Below, one piece after another: positions 5,420-5,936 of a DNA stretch of 5,936 bases. The position numbers were made by a program, and so were the translations under genes. Source of the stretch: Actinomycetes bacterium (GTDB taxonomy: Bacteria > Actinomycetota > Acidimicrobiia > Acidimicrobiales > Palsa-688); assembly GCA_021846485.1 (NCBI GenBank), contig JAJZWW010000217.1, positions 1 through 5,936 on the forward strand. The letters run 5' to 3'. The notes under the pieces were generated by a model. That model ran no database searches, was not told the origin of the DNA, and saw only the letters and a list, made by a program, of their open reading frames with translations. The stretch's first letter is position 1. Each line of letters begins with the position of its first letter.

Positions 5420-5936
5420 GTGACGACGACTGGCTCGGCCGGTGGCTCAGCCAACGAGGAACAAGAGCGGTTCCGGAACGACGTGGCGGGGCCGCTGTGG
5501 GTGGAGGCCGAGGAGGAGATCGAGCGCTATACCGGCCCGTTCGGCGACGTGGCCCTCGCCGCCGCGGCGTGACGGCGGAGGGTGGGGCGGTCCTCGATGT
5601 CGGCTGCGGCTGCGGCACGACCACGGTCGCACTGGCCGCCGCGGTTGGAGCTGGCGGCACGGTGCTCGGCGTGGACCTGAGCGCTGCGATGCTCGCCCGA
5701 GCCGAGGAGCGCGCCGCTGCGAGCGGAGCCTCGCAGGTCCGGTTCCGCCGCGCCGATGCGCAGGGTGCCGATCTCGGAGCCGGATCGTTCGATCTGGTGT
5801 TCAGCCGGTTCGGGGGTGATGTTTTTTGCCGGCCCAATAGCGGGCTTCGTCAATCTCCGCTGTGCGTTGCGTCCCGACGGGCGGATGGTCTTCGTCTGCT
5901 GGCAGGCCCCGTCTGCCAGCCCGTGGATGGCGGTCC
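5420..5936 (+). pseudogene. Class I SAM-dependent methyltransferase, frameshifted and cut by the window end
   Basis: The gene would encode a methyltransferase using S-adenosylmethionine; the substrate cannot be told. A GTG at 5420 follows GAGGAG (5410-5415). Frame 2 gives NEEQERFRNDVAGPLWVEAE and PFGDVALAA up to a stop at 5570-5572. The reading resumes in frame 1 with GGAVLDVGCGCGTTTVALAA (motif I, the SAM-binding loop), VLGVDLSAAMLARAEERAA, VRFRRADAQ and SFDLVFSRFG. After a run of five G at 5812-5816 it moves to frame 2 again with VMFFAGPIAGFVNLRCALRP and GRMVFVCWQAP, and runs past the end of the window. All expected blocks are present in order, so only two single-base indels separate it from an intact gene. 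These may be real mutations or sequencing errors. It lies outside the mobile element and looks like resident DNA. Confidence 0.8.

Noticed and set aside
4675..5454. Minus-strand open frame of 259 residues opposite the DUF6788-like gene and the right flank
   Set aside because: It is antisense to a conserved protein, crosses the element end and shows no motifs.

Overview
The window is very GC-rich and uses GTG starts and apparently leaderless genes. Both point to a high-GC actinobacterium. Nothing here fixes the genus, and an environmental or metagenome-derived genome is possible. The content is almost all accessory: remnants of two transposases, an intact toxin-antitoxin pair, one insertion element that looks complete, and the start of a chromosomal-type methyltransferase gene with frameshifts.

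Layout. Positions 1 to about 966 hold a 5'-truncated IS1634-type (IS4 superfamily) DDE transposase on the + strand, broken by three frameshifts at short G runs. At about 966 it joins, without its C-terminus, to an N-terminal fragment of a different DDE transposase on the - strand (1358 to about 967). Head-to-head with that fragment is an intact small gene at 1426-1782 encoding a DUF6788-like Cys-rich protein. Positions 1783-1951 hold no gene but carry a 10-bp direct repeat that may be an old IS end. A VapB/VapC toxin-antitoxin operon follows at 1952-2594.

From 2859 to 5099 there is an element bounded by 17-bp inverted repeats with one mismatch. It holds an intact IS1182-type transposase (3028-4581, -) and, diverging from it, a second DUF6788-like gene (4654-5016, +). 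Outside the right repeat, 5100-5419 has no gene but carries several TGCRTAYGCA-type palindromes. A class I SAM-dependent methyltransferase begins at 5420, carries two frameshifts, and runs off the window.

The main observation is that the same DUF6788-like protein appears twice, each time starting head-to-head with a transposase of a different family. A 17-nt segment at the transposase start and ribosome binding site is shared with one mismatch. In the second case the inverted repeats enclose both genes. This suggests the small protein is a passenger or accessory component of mobile elements, possibly a regulator or transposition helper. That role is inference; the sequence shows only the arrangement and the conserved Cys/His pattern.
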